DNA from: an uncultured Eggerthellaceae bacterium
GTDB lineage: Bacteria; Actinomycetota; Coriobacteriia; Coriobacteriales; Eggerthellaceae
Direction of reading: 5' to 3'
Assembly (NCBI GenBank): GCA_910584145.1
Contig: CAJTXX010000061.1
Span: 1 to 10,120, forward strand
DNA length: 10,120 nucleotides
This document shows positions 1-5,372 of this stretch, one piece after another. The translations under genes were made by a program, and so were the position numbers. The notes below the pieces were generated by a model. That model had not been told where the DNA came from and searched no databases. It worked only from the letters and a program-made list of their open reading frames with translations. Within the stretch, counting starts at the first letter, position 1; each line of letters opens with the position of its first letter.

Positions 1-484
1 CGACGATCAGGCTTAGGGGTTGTCCTTCCTGGTTCTTGTCGTGCTGAATGCTATGCCCCGCCCAGCCGTTGTAAGACCAGTTGTCGGTGGTGATGATGCT
101 GAGGTCGGAAAGGTAGGCATACTGCTGTGTCCCGTTGGCGGTGGCTTGCGCAGCAAGCGCTTGGACTTCCGCCTCGTCCGCATTGTTGACGATCTCGCCT
201 GCGGTGATCTCTTCTTGGGTTTGAAGCTTGGCGTCTTCGTGTATGTAGTCGGCCGAAGACAGCGGTGCGTCCACGACTTGCCCGTCGGCGTCTACCGTCA
301 CGCCAGTGGTGGGTACCTTTACGTTGATCTGGCTGGGTTGCGAAGAGGTGTATTCAGCGGAGCTGACAGCGGCTTGCTGGTCGGCAGCGTCGACCGTGTC
401 GGCATAGGCGGGAGTAAGCTGAGAGAGCGGGAACGCGGGCATGGCGAGCGCTGCCGCAACGATGACAGAAGCGACTACGCGCAT
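1..484 (-). CDS. Secreted NPCBM-domain protein, 5' part (runs off left edge)
   Basis: Reading down from an ATG at 484, the frame stays open for 161 codons to the window edge. The N-terminus (MRVVASVIVAAALAMPAFP...) has a hydrophobic core of about 18 residues and a signal peptidase I-like site, AYA|D, after residue 28, so the protein is probably exported. Residues 30-115 are an acidic, low-complexity Ala/Gln/Glu/Thr linker. From about residue 121, QYAYLSDL... followed by NGWAG..QHDKNQEG.PLSL resembles the start of an NPCBM (novel putative carbohydrate-binding module) domain, a beta-sandwich often attached to secreted glycosidases and surface proteins. What follows in the full protein is unknown. 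The start is uncertain: a G10 run lies directly before the ATG, and a better ribosome site with a Lys-rich n-region lies upstream at 576 in the adjacent frame. One extra G would fuse the two. The recognition of NPCBM rests on about 35 residues only. Confidence 0.72.
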   Translation of the reverse strand, partial: MRVVASVIVAAALAMPAFPLSQLTPAYADTVDAADQQAAVSSAEYTSSQPSQINVKVPTTGVTVDADGQVVDAPLSSADYIHEDAKLQTQEEITAGEIVNNADEAEVQALAAQATANGTQQYAYLSDLSIITTDNWSYNGWAGHSIQHDKNQEGQPLSLIV

Positions 485-576
485 GCCGCCCCCCCCCCTT
501 TTTTTTGTTTTTTCACATGGGAGAAGACAGCAGACATGCCGCCTTTCGCTCTTGTTGCGAACGCCATTGCCATCAT
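475..576 (-). other. Out-of-frame upstream start and n-region of the NPCBM gene (33-codon ORF)
   Basis: An ATG-ATG pair at 571-576 has GAAGGGG 9 nt upstream (586-592 on the minus strand), a good Shine-Dalgarno sequence. It encodes MMAMAFATRAKGGMSAVFSHVKKQKKGGG and stops at 475-477, just beyond the G10 run. The Lys-Lys-Gln-Lys-Lys cluster directly before the hydrophobic segment of the downstream frame is what a signal-peptide n-region normally looks like. An 11-G (or 8-G) tract would join it in frame to MRVVASVIVAA. I read this as the likely real 5' end of the secreted protein gene, shown here in an out-of-frame state. Alternatives are a sequencing or assembly error in the homopolymer, or a start at 484 with the G-run serving as ribosome site. 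Confidence 0.5.
489..513 (-). repeat. Homopolymer tract A6-C-A8-G10 in the NPCBM gene
   Basis: On the plus strand, ten C (489-498) are followed by eight T (499-506), one G, and six T (508-513). Read on the minus strand this is A6-C-A8-G10, ending 4 nt before the ATG at 484. Nothing like it occurs elsewhere in the window. G/C runs of 8 or more and adjoining A runs are typical slipped-strand mispairing or transcriptional slippage sites. Here the tract separates two reading frames that together would give one signal peptide. Confidence 0.85.
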
Positions 577-626
577 TTGCAGAATCCCCTTCGCCCCTCG
601 ATCGCAAAACAATATAGTTATCGCGG

Positions 627-656
627 ATAATATCAGTTCAGAGGACATTTCTGCAA
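627..656 (-). promoter_or_regulatory. Candidate promoter of the NPCBM gene
   Basis: On the minus strand TTGCAG (651-656) and TATTAT (627-632) are separated by 18 nt. A second possible -10, TATATT, lies about 15 nt further downstream. The region from 600 to 730 is clearly richer in A/T than its surroundings. Transcription from here would give a leader of roughly 45 nt to the ATG-ATG at 576. This is pattern matching only. Confidence 0.35.
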
Positions 657-771
657 CGTTCAAAAACAGCGCGACAACAGGTGAACGGGGATTGGAAGAT
701 CGATTTCCTACTCTAAGAAATATCAATATCGTAAAAACTCGGAGCAGCACATAACGAGTGGCTTTGGAGCA

Positions 772-848
772 GGGACAGGTTTTTCGTTCGATCCTGAAGC
801 GTGGGGACGCCAACAAAGCTGTCCCCTCGAAACGCGATCGAACAAAAA
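772..848. repeat. Complex interrupted inverted repeat with two alternative pairings
   Basis: Outer arms TTTTT-C-GTTCGATC (780-793) and GATCGAAC-AAAAA (836-848) pair over 8 plus 5 bp around a bulged C. Inside, GCGT (799-802) pairs with ACGC (832-835), and GGGGAC (803-808) pairs with GTCCCC (821-826), leaving a 12-nt loop. The same GTCCC bases could instead pair with GGGACAG at 772-778 (complement CTGTCCC, 819-825), giving a competing fold. No gene runs into it from either side, so it is not an obvious terminator. It could be a small palindromic repeat element (REP or MITE remnant) or a structured leader. Confidence 0.6.
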
Positions 849-929
849 CGTAGGATGAGCCGCACTGAACGACGCACACAAGCCGCGCCTCGTGAGCAGT
901 GCTACGTCCCCTGTTCACAACCCTAGCTC

Positions 930-950
930 AAAGCAACGATTCGTTGCTTT
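930..950. promoter_or_regulatory. Perfect 21-bp palindrome, candidate operator of the XRE gene
   Basis: AAAGCAACGA and TCGTTGCTTT are exact reverse complements around a single central T. With no loop it cannot form a stable terminator hairpin, but it has the shape of a two-fold symmetric protein-binding site. It lies 60 bp before the XRE start codon and abuts the weak -35 of the candidate promoter, so autoregulation by the XRE protein is a natural guess. I saw no second copy in the window. Confidence 0.6.
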
Positions 951-976
951 GCCCGGCGCACCAGCCGCGCGATAAT
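948..976 (+). promoter_or_regulatory. Candidate promoter of the XRE regulator gene
   Basis: GATAAT (971-976) matches the -10 consensus at 5 of 6 positions. The hexamer 17 nt upstream, TTTGCC (948-953), is a poor -35 and overlaps the right arm of the palindrome. A repressor on the palindrome would cover the -35. The predicted start would give a leader of about 30 nt containing the ribosome site at 995-1005. Confidence 0.4.
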
Positions 977-1010
977 GGGCCTACCAGCTCACCCGGAGGA
1001 AGGAGACGAC

Positions 1011-1466
1011 ATGGCGATGAAGGACACCATCGCGCAGATACGCGCCGAGAGGGGCCTCACCCAAGAGCAGATGGCCCGCCAGCTCTATGTCACGCGTCAG
1101 GCGGTGTCACGCTGGGAAGCCGGCGATACGTCACCTGGCATCGATATGGTGAAGCTCATCTGCACCACCTTCCAGGTGCCGCTCGAGCGCTTCTTCGACA
1201 TGCCGATGGAATACTACTGCCAGTGCTGCTCGATGCCCATCCCGCAGCCTGAGCTGCACGGCACCGAGGCGGATGGCTCATCGAGCGCGAGCTACTGCAA
1301 GTACTGCTATCAGCAAGGCGATTTCACGGCCAAAGGCGTCGACATGGACGAGTTCATCGAGGCCACCGCGCAGATGGAAGCCGATGCGATGGGCATCTCG
1401 CGCGAAGAAGCTGTATCCCTCATGGCAACGCTGCTCCCCCACCTGAAGCGCTGGCAGCAAGGCTGA
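1011..1466 (+). CDS. XRE-family transcriptional regulator with C-terminal zinc ribbon
   Basis: A 151-residue protein. Residues 4-58 are a Cro/C1-type helix-turn-helix with the usual LTQEQMARQLYVTRQAVSRWE pattern in parts (Q18-E19-Q20 and S33-R34-W35-E36), which should bind DNA as a dimer. Residues 70-106 form a four-cysteine zinc ribbon, C70-x2-C73 and C96-x2-C99, with the GTEADGS..YCKYCYQQGDF context of the small putative zinc-ribbon family found in many anaerobes. The last 40 residues are acidic and helical. The start at 1011 is chosen because GGAGGAAGGAG lies 5 nt upstream; an in-frame ATG at 975 would extend it by 12 poorly conserved residues and lacks such a site. The gene is divergent from the NPCBM gene and overlaps the convergent LysR gene by 47 bp. 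Target and ligand are unknown; the ribbon could be structural, metal-sensing or redox-sensing. Confidence 0.92.
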   Translation: MAMKDTIAQIRAERGLTQEQMARQLYVTRQAVSRWEAGDTSPGIDMVKLICTTFQVPLERFFDMPMEYYCQCCSMPIPQPELHGTEADGSSSASYCKYCYQQGDFTAKGVDMDEFIEATAQMEADAMGISREEAVSLMATLLPHLKRWQQG

Positions 1467-2367
1467 GCACGCCCGAGGCGCCGCGAGCGGGCAGAGGCTC
1501 CTGCGCACCTTCTGCCCGCACCCCCTCTGCATCCTTTATGCGGTCGACTATATCGCGGATACGAGGCGCAGCATCCTGTCGTGCGAGCAAGTAGAACGAG
1601 GTCGTAGCCTCGGGCTCGTCGATAGGCACGCGCACGCGCTCAGGGAAGAGCCCGGCTTGCAGCGGAAGATCGGTCACGAAGATGGGCATGCTGCTCGTCT
1701 TCGCTAATTGCGTGAATACCTCACGGTCCTTCTGCTTGATGAAGTTCGAATCGGGCATGTAGAGGCGATGGAAGTCATGCCACACGCCGATATCTTCCAA
1801 CAGCAGGAACTCGACGCCGTTGATATCGTCGAAGCGCACGCATCCCTTAGCGGCGAGCGGGTGCGACGGCAGCACGGCGATCGACAGCGTCTCGGTCATC
1901 AACAGCGTGCTGTCCACCACCGGCAACAGGAGCGGCTTGCGCGAGATGCCGAAGTCGATGCTGCCGTCTAGCACGCGCTGCTCTATCTCGCGTTCGCTCA
2001 GCATCTCAGAGCTGAGGATATCGCCGGGAAAGCACTCGACGATGCGCGCTGTCAGAGCCCAGAGCGGCGCCGGGGCGCAGGTTCCCACCCGCAGCGTCCG
2101 CGAACGGCGCGCCACCTCATCCACAACGTCGTGCAGCAGCTGCACCTCGCGCAACACGCTGCGGGCATGCTCGGCGACAGCGCGTCCGGCAGCATTCACG
2201 GCTACGCGGTTCTTCATGCGATCGAACAGGGCATGCCCCAGCTCGGCTTCCAACCGCTGCATCGAGCGGCTGAGCGCCGGCTGCGATAGATGGAGCTCGC
2301 TCGCCGCAGCCGAGATGGTCCCCAACCGCTCGATAGCTTCGATCTGACAGAGCTGTTCTATCTGCAT
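1420..2367 (-). CDS. LysR-family transcriptional regulator
   Basis: A 315-residue protein with an N-terminal winged helix-turn-helix of LysR type (residues 2-60, with SAAASELHLSQPALSRSMQRLE at the recognition helix) and a periplasmic-binding-like effector domain from about residue 90 to 280. LysR regulators bind T-N11-A boxes and usually respond to a small metabolite of the pathway encoded next door. The start at 2367 is chosen because GGAGGT lies 4 nt upstream and the HTH begins at once; an upstream ATG at 2415 would add 16 residues without support. The gene is divergent from the cupin/decarboxylase pair, which is therefore the likely target. The last 36 residues (about 280-315) are a Gly/Ala-rich tail, beyond the usual LysR end, that reads through a hairpin and 47 bp into the convergent XRE gene. 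Confidence 0.93.
   Translation of the reverse strand: MQIEQLCQIEAIERLGTISAAASELHLSQPALSRSMQRLEAELGHALFDRMKNRVAVNAAGRAVAEHARSVLREVQLLHDVVDEVARRSRTLRVGTCAPAPLWALTARIVECFPGDILSSEMLSEREIEQRVLDGSIDFGISRKPLLLPVVDSTLLMTETLSIAVLPSHPLAAKGCVRFDDINGVEFLLLEDIGVWHDFHRLYMPDSNFIKQKDREVFTQLAKTSSMPIFVTDLPLQAGLFPERVRVPIDEPEATTSFYLLARQDAAPRIRDIVDRIKDAEGVRAEGAQEPLPARGASGVLSLAASASGGGAALP
1487..1519. terminator. Hairpin between the convergent XRE and LysR genes, inside the LysR tail
   Basis: GCGGGCAGA (1487-1495) and TCTGCCCGC (1511-1519) form a perfect 9-bp stem, extendable by a G-T and a G-C pair, with a loop of about 11 nt. It lies 20 bp after the XRE stop codon, as a factor-independent or bidirectional terminator would, but no T-run follows on either strand. 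It falls within codons of the LysR C-terminal tail. Confidence 0.45.
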
Positions 2368-2378
2368 GGCACCTCCAG

Positions 2379-2423
2379 TATGCACTTGGCGCATAGCTGA
2401 TCCTCTGATGCGCATTGTACATC
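2379..2423. promoter_or_regulatory. Two LysR-type T-N11-A boxes between the LysR and cupin genes
   Basis: The first box is TATGC-N7-GCATA (2379-2395), whose inner part TGC-N7-GCA fits the T-N11-A rule exactly. The second is GATG-N9-CATC (2407-2423), again containing T-N11-A (2409 to 2421) and including the small palindromes ATGCGCAT and TGTACA. The two boxes are 28 bp apart, about three helical turns, as expected for an LTTR tetramer contacting a recognition site and an activation site. The second box overlaps the candidate -35 of the cupin gene. Confidence 0.55.
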
Positions 2424-2444
2424 CTCACGCGCAGGCCATACGAT
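2415..2444 (+). promoter_or_regulatory. Candidate promoter of the cupin gene
   Basis: TTGTAC (2415-2420) and TACGAT (2439-2444) are 18 bp apart. Both hexamers are weak matches to consensus, as is common for promoters that need a LysR activator. The predicted start lies about 40 bp before the cupin ATG. Confidence 0.35.
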
Positions 2445-2490
2445 CGACTCGAAGGCCCATGCGACCGACCACACAGCGAAAGGACTGCCC

Positions 2491-2958
2491 ATGACCCCAT
2501 CCAGGCCGATACCCACAAGCAGGCAAGCTGCCACCACCGGGCCGCACAGGCCCGAAGATTGCCTGTTCGGGCTCGGGCAGCCCAACGAAGCGTTCGCTCG
2601 GTATTTCACGGGCGCATCGTTCCTGAACCCGCTCACCGACCCGCAGGAGACGCAGTTCGTGGCGAATGTGACGTTCGAGCCCGCCTGCCGCAACCATTGG
2701 CATATCCACCATGCAGAAACCGGTGGCGGCCAGATATTGCTCTGCACCGATGGGCGCGGCTGGTGCCGGCTCTGGGGCGAGGAAGCACACGAGCTGCACC
2801 CGGGCGATGCGGTGTTCATCCCCGCTGGCGCGAAGCACTGGCACGGCGCGGCGCGCGATAGCTGGTTCTCGCACGTGGCCTTCGAAGCGCCCGGCACCGG
2901 CTGCTCGAACGAATGGCTCGACCCCGTGACCGACGAGCAATACGACGTGCTGCCATAG
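2491..2958 (+). CDS. Small single-domain cupin protein
   Basis: A 155-residue protein with a single cupin beta-barrel. Motif 1 is at residues 67-90 (CRNHWHIHHAETGGG, with His71, His73 and His74 and Gln81 as likely metal ligands, then TDGRG). Motif 2 is at 104-118 (PGDAVFIPAGAKHWHG, with His116 and His118). The phrases WHIHHA, KHWHGAARDSWFSHVA and the end EWLDPVTDEQY are typical of a cupin subfamily that is regularly encoded beside carboxymuconolactone decarboxylase-like proteins, as here. The precise reaction is not known. The start at 2491 has AAAGGA 7 nt upstream. The gene is divergent from the LysR gene and probably under its control. Confidence 0.92.
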   Translation: MTPSRPIPTSRQAATTGPHRPEDCLFGLGQPNEAFARYFTGASFLNPLTDPQETQFVANVTFEPACRNHWHIHHAETGGGQILLCTDGRGWCRLWGEEAHELHPGDAVFIPAGAKHWHGAARDSWFSHVAFEAPGTGCSNEWLDPVTDEQYDVLP

Positions 2959-2977
2959 CTCGCTCCGCGCGAGTAGG

Positions 2978-3007
2978 CGTATCGCGCTGCTCATCCAGCG
3001 CGATACG
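2978..3007. terminator. 12-bp perfect hairpin between the cupin and decarboxylase-like genes
   Basis: CGTATCGCGCTG (2978-2989) and CAGCGCGATACG (2996-3007) form a perfect 12-bp stem with a 6-nt loop CTCATC; two further pairs (G-T, G-C) can extend it. It starts 20 bp after the cupin stop codon. The following bases are pyrimidine-rich but contain no T-run. It may terminate part of the transcripts or protect the cupin mRNA 3' end, lowering expression of the second gene. Confidence 0.55.
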
Positions 3008-3105
3008 TCCTCATCTCCCAGCATAGCATCATGTGGATGACGCCGCCGACGACGCTGCGTCCCCGCTCGCACCATATCCCATCCACCCACTCAGAAAGGA
3101 ACCCC

Positions 3106-3426
3106 ATGACCATCGAGCAGACCGCAGGGCGCGACCAGCTAGGCGCCTTCGCCCCCATGTTCGCCGAGCTCAACGATGACGTGCTGTTCGGCCGCGTCTG
3201 GAACGACGAGACGCTCCCCGCCAAGACGCGCTCCATGCTCACCGTGACCACCCTCGTGGCGAAGGGCCTCGTCGACCAGTCGTTCCAGTACCACATCGTC
3301 GCCGCGAAGGACAATGGCATCACCGCCGAGGAGATGGCAGCATTGCTCACCCACGTAGCCTTCTATGCCGGCTGGCCGAACGCTTGGGCCGCCTTCCGCA
3401 TAGCGAAAGAAGTATACGGAAGCTGA
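3106..3426 (+). CDS. Carboxymuconolactone decarboxylase-like (CMD/AhpD fold) protein
   Basis: A 106-residue protein close to the full length of a CMD domain, with the family pattern F..VW....L..KTRSMLTVTTL at residues 28-50, H63 in the central helix, and GIT.EEM..LLTHVAFYAGWPNAW at 71-94. It contains no cysteine, so it cannot be an AhpD-type peroxidase with a CxxC centre; a decarboxylase, hydrolase or related lactone-handling role is more likely. The start at 3106 has AGAAAGGA 5 nt upstream. It follows the cupin gene by 147 bp, with a strong hairpin between. The pairing of cupin and CMD proteins is common in bacterial genomes, but the shared substrate is not established. Confidence 0.9.
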   Translation: MTIEQTAGRDQLGAFAPMFAELNDDVLFGRVWNDETLPAKTRSMLTVTTLVAKGLVDQSFQYHIVAAKDNGITAEEMAALLTHVAFYAGWPNAWAAFRIAKEVYGS

Positions 3427-3476
3427 GAGCACAACGCGCACAGAACGCAGACGGATGCCTCCGCACGCCCGGAAAG

Positions 3477-4634
3477 CTACACCATGCCGACAAGGAACAA
3501 GACGGCGTTGACGATCTGCGGGAATACCGCGAGCACGACGATGAGGCGGATCACCTGCATGAGGACGACGTTCGCGTTGAACACGCCCATCTCGTCCATG
3601 ATGAGCGCCATGTCGCTGGCGCCGGCCGGCGTTGCGATGAAGAGCCCTTCGACCTTCGTGAAGCCGAACAGCTTGTGCTCGATGATGCCGAGCGCGACGA
3701 AGCTCACCGAGAACGCCGCGAAGATGATGAGCGCAGGCACCGCGAGCTCGGGCAGCGCCTCAAGATAGCCAGCGGTAACCTGCGTGCCGAGGTAGGCGCC
3801 CGCCAGATACTGCGTGAGCCGCTTCAACCACTTCGGCATGAAGGCGAACCCGGTCTTCAGATTGAATGCGAGCACGCAAGCGCTCGCGATCGTGAACGTC
3901 ATGCCAGGTATGCCGGTAGCGCGGCCCAGCAGCCCGGCGACGACAGCTATCGCCAACGTGGCGGCTCCCATGAGGAACAAGCGCGTCCGAGCAGGCGCAT
4001 CGAGCGCAGGATCGGGAAGATCGATGCGCGACGCCTCGGGGCCGATCTCTGGCACGAGCCCGCTCGGCGGCACCTCGCGAACGGCAGCGCCCGTCCGAGA
4101 AGCAGCTTCGCCGGGCTCAGCGACCGCAACACCGCGCCGAGCCTCCCATTTCGCGAAGAGCTTGATGGCTATCGGCAAGAGCCCGATGCCCATGAGCAGC
4201 CGGAGCAGCTGCAACAGCGTAACATCCGGCGCATTCGCCCCCATCGAAGCCGCCACGATGGGAACATCGGATATGCCGCCCGGGACGCAGCTCATGAGCG
4301 CAGTCGGCAGGTTCAGCGGCGTGACGGCGAAGATCAGCCACCCTGCTGCGAACGTCAGCACAAGGTACCACCCGAGCATGAACAGCGCCGGCTTCGCTAT
4401 GCTCCTGATCGCCCGGACATCGTCGCGGCTGATCGAGCACCCGATGAAAGCGCCCGCCACGATCTGCACCACGATGCGCGAATCGGAGGGAAGGTATGCG
4501 CTCCCCGTCGCCACCGAGAACGCAGAGACGCCCACGAACGCGCCGACCAAGCCACCCGCCGGCAACCCCAGACGGCGCAGGATGAACCCCGCAAGGAACC
4601 CGATAGCTGCGGTTATGAGCATCTGAACGAGCAT
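3477..4634 (-). CDS. AbrB-family integral membrane protein (internally duplicated)
   Basis: A 385-residue, strongly hydrophobic protein with a visible internal duplication. PGGISDVPIVAASMG...LLQLLRLL at residues 118-147 recurs as PAGASDMALIMDEMG...LMQVIRLI at 336-365, and GAFIGCSIS (61-69) recurs as GAYLGTQVT (279-287). Each half has about five membrane segments; a polar linker of about 55 residues (162-217) joins them. This is the AbrB duplication family of putative transporters, often annotated as ammonia monooxygenase or transcriptional regulator by name confusion; its substrate is not established. ATG at 4634 is 2 nt after the stop of the upstream nucleotidyltransferase gene and has no clear ribosome site of its own, so translational coupling is likely. 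It converges on the CMD-like gene with a 50-bp gap in which I see no good terminator. Confidence 0.9.
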   Translation of the reverse strand: MLVQMLITAAIGFLAGFILRRLGLPAGGLVGAFVGVSAFSVATGSAYLPSDSRIVVQIVAGAFIGCSISRDDVRAIRSIAKPALFMLGWYLVLTFAAGWLIFAVTPLNLPTALMSCVPGGISDVPIVAASMGANAPDVTLLQLLRLLMGIGLLPIAIKLFAKWEARRGVAVAEPGEAASRTGAAVREVPPSGLVPEIGPEASRIDLPDPALDAPARTRLFLMGAATLAIAVVAGLLGRATGIPGMTFTIASACVLAFNLKTGFAFMPKWLKRLTQYLAGAYLGTQVTAGYLEALPELAVPALIIFAAFSVSFVALGIIEHKLFGFTKVEGLFIATPAGASDMALIMDEMGVFNANVVLMQVIRLIVVLAVFPQIVNAVLFLVGMV

Positions 4635-4636
4635 CG

Positions 4637-5311
4637 TCAGCAGCTCTCGCTGATGATGGCTCCCGACCAGCGCAGCAACAGATCGACCAGCGCGAGCCGC
4701 TCGTCGTCGGTCTGCGGGCGATGGCTCTCCCAGGTGCGGGCGATATCCAAGATGCGCGCTTCATCGCCCTCGAGCAGCGGCGCGAGCGATGCCTTATCGC
4801 ACGGATAGCTCCCGGTTCGCGCAAAATGCAGCGCCTGCAAGGTGAAGAAAGACCCTTTGAAGAGAGCGCCCAAGATAGCATCGGCCGCCTCGCCATCGAA
4901 CACATAGCTATGGCATGCCCCGTGGTAGACCCCCGACGCGCCGATGCGAGCGGCCTGTCGAGCATCCTCGCGGGTGAAGGCGGTACTGACGATGCCGTCG
5001 AGCGAGCCATGCACCGAGCGCGTATCATTGACGAACTGGAAGAGCTCATGGCGCGGCCACGAAGCCAAGACATCAGGAGAGCCTATGAACCCGCACGCCA
5101 GATGAGCTTCCGGCAGCTCTGCGATGAGACCCCGATACGCTCGCAGATCTGCCGCCGACAGATCGCGGACGAGCACCACCAAGTCGATATCGCTCCCCTC
5201 GTGCGCCTCTCCCCGCGCACGGCTGCCTTGAAGCCCGACGAAAGCCAAGCGCTCTCCGAACAGAGCGTGAAGTCGCCGAGCAGCTTGGCCGGCCCAATCA
5301 TATGCGTCCAT
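4637..5311 (-). CDS. Nucleotidyltransferase-fold protein (Pol beta superfamily)
   Basis: A 224-residue protein. Residues 1-80 form a minimal nucleotidyltransferase domain with G29-S30-R31-A-R-G followed by S40-D41-I42-D43-L, the G-S-x(n)-D-x-D signature whose aspartates bind metal and nucleotide. Residues 110-220 are mainly helical (HSYVFDGEAADAILGALFKG...) and resemble the helical half of stand-alone nucleotidyltransferases of the aminoglycoside-modifying or MNT-HEPN type. The target could be an antibiotic, a small molecule or a protein; nothing here decides it. The start at 5311 is preferred over an ATG at 5332 because GGAAGGA lies 6 nt before it. It shares an operon with the AbrB-type membrane gene (2-nt gap). 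Confidence 0.88.
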   Translation of the reverse strand: MDAYDWAGQAARRLHALFGERLAFVGLQGSRARGEAHEGSDIDLVVLVRDLSAADLRAYRGLIAELPEAHLACGFIGSPDVLASWPRHELFQFVNDTRSVHGSLDGIVSTAFTREDARQAARIGASGVYHGACHSYVFDGEAADAILGALFKGSFFTLQALHFARTGSYPCDKASLAPLLEGDEARILDIARTWESHRPQTDDERLALVDLLLRWSGAIISESC

Positions 5312-5343
5312 AAGGATTCCTTCCGATAGCATGAGGGCCGTGC

Positions 5344-5372
5344 ATCATAGCAAAGCCAGAAAAGCCGCACAA
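5344..5372 (-). promoter_or_regulatory. Candidate promoter of the nucleotidyltransferase-AbrB operon
   Basis: On the minus strand TTGTGC (5367-5372) and TATGAT (5344-5349) are exactly 17 nt apart, giving a predicted leader of about 25 nt to the ATG at 5311. The -10 matches 5 of 6 consensus bases. The -35 overlaps the hairpin that ends the upstream YdeI-family gene. Confidence 0.5.

Larger units (their letters stand above)
485..1010. other. Divergent intergenic region between NPCBM gene and XRE regulator gene
   Basis: No conserved coding sequence is recognisable here apart from the short upstream frame at 475-576. Open frames on both strands (up to about 150 codons) have no family resemblance and run through AT-rich and hairpin sequence. 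The region holds the candidate NPCBM promoter (627-656), a complex hairpin (772-848), a perfect palindrome (930-950) and a candidate XRE gene promoter (948-976). Its base composition is lower in G+C from about 600 to 760 than anywhere else in the window. Confidence 0.7.

Noticed and set aside
20..754. 244-codon open frame on the plus strand
   Set aside because: It is antisense to the secreted NPCBM protein frame and crosses the homopolymer and AT-rich intergenic DNA; no ribosome site or family features.
577..918. N-terminal extension of the upstream minus frame to an ATG at 918
   Set aside because: The extra residues cross the complex hairpin and look non-coding; the ATG-ATG at 576 has a much better ribosome site.
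3106..3426. AhpD-type alkylhydroperoxidase
   Set aside because: The protein has no cysteine at all, so the CxxC redox centre is missing.
3427..3476. Terminator between the convergent CMD-like and AbrB genes
   Set aside because: Only a 4-bp CGGA/TCCG stem is present and there is no T-run.
3384..4808. 474-codon open frame on the plus strand
   Set aside because: It is antisense to the AbrB-type membrane gene and part of the nucleotidyltransferase gene; its product is extremely rich in Arg, His, Asp and Glu, as the complement of a hydrophobic GC-rich gene is, and has no family resemblance.
4637..5311. Toxin-antitoxin (MNT-HEPN) module
   Set aside because: The nucleotidyltransferase is a single longer chain with no separate HEPN toxin gene next to it; its partner is a membrane protein.
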